A DNA stretch of 17,991 bases from Anaerolineae bacterium (GTDB lineage Bacteria > Chloroflexota > Anaerolineae > B4-G1). Every line of letters begins with the position of its first letter. Positions within the stretch are counted from its first letter, which is position 1. A model generated the notes under the pieces. The model made no database searches. It was not told the origin of the DNA and saw only the letters and a program-made list of their open reading frames with translations. The translations under genes were made by a program, and so were the position numbers. The stretch lies in NCBI GenBank assembly GCA_027079895.1, contig JALWUZ010000370.1, forward strand, positions 1 to 17,991, in the 5' to 3' direction. Positions 15,525-17,991 of the stretch are shown here, in pieces.

Positions 15525-16163
15525 ATGCTGACCGCAGACGACGTCTTGCAGGACATCCAGTTCGAGTTGGCCCAGAGCGCGATTACCCACGATGACCTGG
15601 GACGGGCGGTACTGGCCGTCCGCCGCTACTACAACCAGGTGCGCGGTCAGACCGCCCCATCTCTCCGTCGTGAGGCGGACATCCGCCGCGCCCTCGCCGA
15701 CCTCCTGCGGCTCGACGACATGCTGCTCACCCTGGCCCAAGAGACGGCGGCGGCGATCCAGTCCCTCCGCCTCGACCTGCGCCGCATTGCCCGCCCCTCC
15801 GGCCCGGACGACGCCCCCTCCGACGTTGACACCTCCGCCGGGTCGGGTATACTTCCCCTGGAGCGCACCGCCGACGCCCGCCCCGCCGCCGAAATCGAGA
15901 CGGCAATGCGCTTCGACGCCCTCCACATCGGCCTGGAGGTACAGGAAAGCCGCCTGCCCCTCGTCGGGAGGGTGCTTCAGCGGCTGAAAACGGCCCTGCA
16001 CAACCTGGTTCTGTTCTACATCAACCGCCTGGCCCAGCGGCAGACGCTGGTCAACCAGACCTACGGCGACCGCCTCCTCTGGCTGCAAGGACTGGTCGCC
16101 GCCCAACAGCAGGAGATCGAGGCCCTCAAGGCCCGCCTTGACGCGCTAGAGGCTCAGGAATGA
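15525..16163 (+). CDS. Unknown helical protein with QQNxxN-like C-terminal tail
   Basis: I do not recognise a functional family for this 212-residue protein. Residues 1-90 are predicted helical and charged (MLTADDVLQDIQFEL, AVLAVRRYYNQV, RRALADLLRLDDMLLTLAQE), followed by a disordered Pro/Asp/Ser stretch (about 91-125) and a C-terminal amphipathic module: RVLQRLKTALHNLVLFYINR, then LAQRQTLVNQTYGDRLL (Q171, Q173, N177) and a final coil QQQEIEALKARLDALEAQE. The C-terminal module resembles the tails of the two GT2 enzymes in this operon, so it may be an adaptor or scaffold that docks on the membrane or on those enzymes. AGGAG at 15513-15517, 7 nt before the ATG, fixes the start. It overlaps the methyltransferase by ATGA, so the two may act as a pair. 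A strong promoter-like sequence lies within it. Confidence 0.78.
   Translation: MLTADDVLQDIQFELAQSAITHDDLGRAVLAVRRYYNQVRGQTAPSLRREADIRRALADLLRLDDMLLTLAQETAAAIQSLRLDLRRIARPSGPDDAPSDVDTSAGSGILPLERTADARPAAEIETAMRFDALHIGLEVQESRLPLVGRVLQRLKTALHNLVLFYINRLAQRQTLVNQTYGDRLLWLQGLVAAQQQEIEALKARLDALEAQE
15826..15853 (+). promoter_or_regulatory. Promoter-like sequence inside the unknown helical gene
   Basis: TTGACA (15826-15831), a 16-nt spacer and TATACT (15848-15853). This is 11 of 12 consensus bases within GC-rich coding DNA. If used, it would transcribe the methyltransferase and the secreted repeat protein independently of the main promoter. The -10 overlaps an ATA isoleucine codon, which is rare in these genes. 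Confidence 0.4.
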
Positions 16164-16882
16164 ACTGGCCGTTGCGCTGGCTCCCTTACGACCTTTACGA
16201 ACGGCACGCCGTCGTCTCCCGCCTGCTGCGCCGCGCCCTCGGCGACGACCGCGCCGTCACAGTGTTGGACGTGGGCGGACGGGTGGGGTTGCTCTCCCGT
16301 TTCCTCCCCGCCTACCGCGTCACCTCCATCAACACGGACGGGACGGGGCACCTGCTCGGCAGCGGGCTCGCGCTCCCCTTCCCCGATGATTCCTTCGCCG
16401 CCGTCGTCAGCGTGGACACCCTGGAGCACCTGCCTCCGGCCCGGCGCGTCCCGTTCCTGCGCGAGGGAGCGCGGGTCGCCCGGCGATGTCTCATCGTCGC
16501 CGCTCCCTTCGGCAGCGAACAGCACCGCGCCTACGAGCGGCATCTGGACGACCTGTACCGCTCCGCCTACGGACATCCTCACCCGTACCTCGGCGAGCAC
16601 GTCCGCTACGGCCTGCCCACCCCGGACGAGATCGCGAACTTCATCCGCGCCCTGCCGGACGCCCGCGTGGAGCAGTTCTTCGCCGGGGATTATCGCTGGC
16701 AGGGCCGCCGCTTCGCGCGTTCCATCGCTCCCGGAGGGCGGCGCGGGCTCTTTCGCCGCCTGTCCGACGCCGGCGACCGGCTCACCGGCGCGGCCCTCTT
16801 CCACCCGATTCGCCTGCGCCACGAACCGACCGCCGCTACCAACCGTTTCTACCTTCTGGTGTCGAAACCGACGCGCGGGTGA
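16160..16882 (+). CDS. Class I SAM-dependent methyltransferase
   Basis: Transfers a methyl group from S-adenosylmethionine, here most likely to a sugar of the glycan made by the neighbouring enzymes. The 240-residue protein has a Rossmann-type methyltransferase core: motif I VTVLDVGGRVGLLSRF (33-48), the acidic residue ending strand 2 (INTDGTG, D60), LALPFPDDSFAAVVSV with the post-II motif DTLEHLP (86-92), and ARRCLIVAAPFG as strand 5. This is the Methyltransf_11-like pattern. Motif I is VGGRVG rather than the usual GxGxG, so one glycine is replaced, but the loop is still glycine-rich. The later region (ERHLDDLYRSAYGHPHPYLG) and the basic C-terminus (RRFARSIAPGGRRGLFRRL) probably form the acceptor side. 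It overlaps the previous gene by ATGA. It could instead methylate a lipid or protein. Confidence 0.83.
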   Translation: MNWPLRWLPYDLYERHAVVSRLLRRALGDDRAVTVLDVGGRVGLLSRFLPAYRVTSINTDGTGHLLGSGLALPFPDDSFAAVVSVDTLEHLPPARRVPFLREGARVARRCLIVAAPFGSEQHRAYERHLDDLYRSAYGHPHPYLGEHVRYGLPTPDEIANFIRALPDARVEQFFAGDYRWQGRRFARSIAPGGRRGLFRRLSDAGDRLTGAALFHPIRLRHEPTAATNRFYLLVSKPTRG

Positions 16883-16921
16883 ACCCCTGGGCGTCGGGCC
16901 TTCGGCAGACTGCGGGGCGGG

Positions 16922-16928
16922 AAGGAGG
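16922..16928 (+). promoter_or_regulatory. Strong ribosome site of the secreted repeat protein
   Basis: AAGGAGG lies 5 nt before the ATG at 16934. It is the closest match to the anti-Shine-Dalgarno consensus in the window, consistent with efficient, independent initiation after the 51-nt gap. No terminator hairpin or promoter is evident in that gap. Confidence 0.7.
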
Positions 16929-16933
16929 ACACT

Positions 16934-17991
16934 ATGTCCAAGTTACACCTGTCAACCGTTCTGTTCCTGCTCGTCGTCCTGCTCCTGCCGCTCGTCGGCG
17001 GGGGATGGCGTCCGCCGCTCGCTCCTACCACCGATCACTCCCCCGACCACACCGTCAGCATCAACGGCTACATCGTCCAGTCGAGCGCGGCGGCGGCCGA
17101 CTTCAACGGCGACGGCTACGAGGAGATCGTCATCGGCGACACCGATGGCTGGCTCTACGTCGTCTCCTACGATGGCTCCTCCTGGTCAATGGCCTGGTCG
17201 CGCCAGACGGCGACCGACCTCAACGCCGCCGGTGCGCCCAGCGGCTGCGCGACCACCGACAAGAGCGACATCCGCTCCTCAGTCGCCATCGGCGATTTGG
17301 ACAACGACGGCAAGTTGGAGATCGTCGTCACCACCGGCGGCAGCCCGGCCTACCACCGGAACGGCGGCGTGCTGGTCTACACCTACAACTCCGACTCCCC
17401 CTGGTCATTCTCCGTCGTCTCCGGCTGGCCGCAGCCCAAAACCGACTTCCTGGGCAGCGGCGAAGGGATACGCGACCCCGACGGCTGCTGGGACGGCATC
17501 GAAGGCTCCCCCGCCATCGGCGACATAGACGGCGACGGCGACATGGAAGTCATCGTCCTCTCCCTCGACCGGCACATCTACGCCTGGCATCACAACGGGC
17601 AAGCGGTCTCCGGCTGGCCGATCTACCGCTACAACGGCGACAACCTCCTGCGCGGCGGTCTGGGCACCCCGGCCCTGGGCGACATAGACGAGGACGGCCA
17701 ACTGGAGGTCGTCGTCAGCACCCACAGCCCCCCCTGGGAGGGCGAGGGCGGCCCCGCGCCGGATTATTCCCAGGCCACCGTCTGGGCCATCAACGGCGAC
17801 AGCACCAACGTCCCCGGCTGGCCTGTGGCTACCAAGAACAACGTCTACTCCTCCGTCGCCCTGGGGGACATTGACGGCGACAATCACCTGGAGGTCGTCG
17901 ATACCCGTGGTGAGCGCAGGCTGTATCTCAACGAGGGGTACGCCATGCAGTCGGTCTCCCGCGCGGACGGCCGCTTGCCACTTTACAACGT
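16934..17991 (+). CDS. Secreted FG-GAP/VCBS repeat protein (partial, C-terminus beyond window)
   Basis: The first 352 codons of an exported protein, open to the right edge. Residues 1-24 are a signal peptide (basic start MSKLH, hydrophobic core TVLFLLVVLLLPLVGGG). At least five FG-GAP/VCBS repeats follow, each with a calcium-binding acidic loop: ADFNGDGYEEIVIGD (D56-D60), GDLDNDGKLEIVV (D121-D125), GDIDGDGDMEVIV (D197-D201), GDIDEDGQLEVVV (D250-D254) and GDIDGDNHLEVV (D312-D316). Several are followed by VSGWPI or VPGWPV strands typical of beta-propeller blades. Such proteins are extracellular and bind ligands or surfaces; some are integrin-like. The sequence after about 17895 (from DTRGERRLYLNEG on) fits the blade pattern less well. 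As the only clearly secreted product here it may be displayed on, or modified by, the system, which is inference. Confidence 0.85.
   Translation, partial: MSKLHLSTVLFLLVVLLLPLVGGGWRPPLAPTTDHSPDHTVSINGYIVQSSAAAADFNGDGYEEIVIGDTDGWLYVVSYDGSSWSMAWSRQTATDLNAAGAPSGCATTDKSDIRSSVAIGDLDNDGKLEIVVTTGGSPAYHRNGGVLVYTYNSDSPWSFSVVSGWPQPKTDFLGSGEGIRDPDGCWDGIEGSPAIGDIDGDGDMEVIVLSLDRHIYAWHHNGQAVSGWPIYRYNGDNLLRGGLGTPALGDIDEDGQLEVVVSTHSPPWEGEGGPAPDYSQATVWAINGDSTNVPGWPVATKNNVYSSVALGDIDGDNHLEVVDTRGERRLYLNEGYAMQSVSRADGRLPLYN

Noticed and set aside
16386..17874. Two long plus-strand frames (16386-17528 and 16486-17874) across the methyltransferase and repeat-protein genes
   Set aside because: They are out of frame with the SAM methyltransferase motifs and with the FG-GAP repeats, and consist mostly of Arg, Pro, Ser and Thr.
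1..17991. CRISPR arrays, tRNA or rRNA genes, insertion sequences, attachment sites
   Set aside because: I saw no regularly spaced repeats other than the coding heptads, no tRNA cloverleaf, no transposase and no terminal inverted repeats.

Overview
This is a high-GC bacterial chromosome segment. It holds the 5' end of a phenylalanyl-tRNA synthetase gene (pheS) reading leftward with its regulatory leader, and a long run of twelve closely packed rightward genes that continues past the right edge. The T-box leader on a tRNA synthetase gene, GC-rich codon use, AGGAGG-type ribosome sites, the QQN-tailed glycosyltransferases and the CotH-like/VTC/DUF4956 set together suggest Chloroflexota (Anaerolineae-like). 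That placement is inference from gene style, not from a marker gene.

Left end (1-726): the first 81 codons of pheS on the minus strand, preceded by a recognisable T-box riboswitch with a UUC (Phe) specifier, an antiterminator T-box and a competing terminator hairpin, driven by a TTGACA/GATAAT promoter. A second consensus promoter (TTGACA-17-TATCCT) fires rightward about 75 bp away and is the likely start of the glycan operon.

Glycan block 1 (790-7373): four glycosyltransferase genes with short overlaps or gaps: a GT4-type, a GT2-type with a repetitive coiled-coil tail, a second GT4-type, and a two-domain GT8-like + GT4 fusion. Central triad (7387-11829): a DUF4956 membrane protein, a membrane-anchored CotH-kinase-like protein fused to a beta-helix and a C-terminal beta-sandwich-like domain, and a stand-alone VTC-type triphosphate-tunnel enzyme. 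They are coupled to each other by 1 to 4 nt junctions and sit in the middle of the glycan genes. Glycan block 2 (11838-16882): a second GT2 enzyme, a GT2 + GT4 fusion, a small unknown helical protein and a SAM methyltransferase. Right end (16934-17991): the start of a secreted FG-GAP/VCBS repeat protein, cut by the window edge.

Reading the genes together, the most economical picture is assembly and modification of a cell-surface glycan or glycoprotein: eight glycosyltransferase domains in six proteins, one methyltransferase, a possible phosphate-modifying module (DUF4956-CotH-VTC), and a secreted beta-propeller-like protein that may be displayed on or modified by the system. No flippase, polymerase, ABC exporter or sugar-nucleotide synthesis gene is visible here. 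The most interesting points are the embedded triad, the atypical CotH active-site region, and a QQNxxN-type tail shared by three otherwise different proteins.
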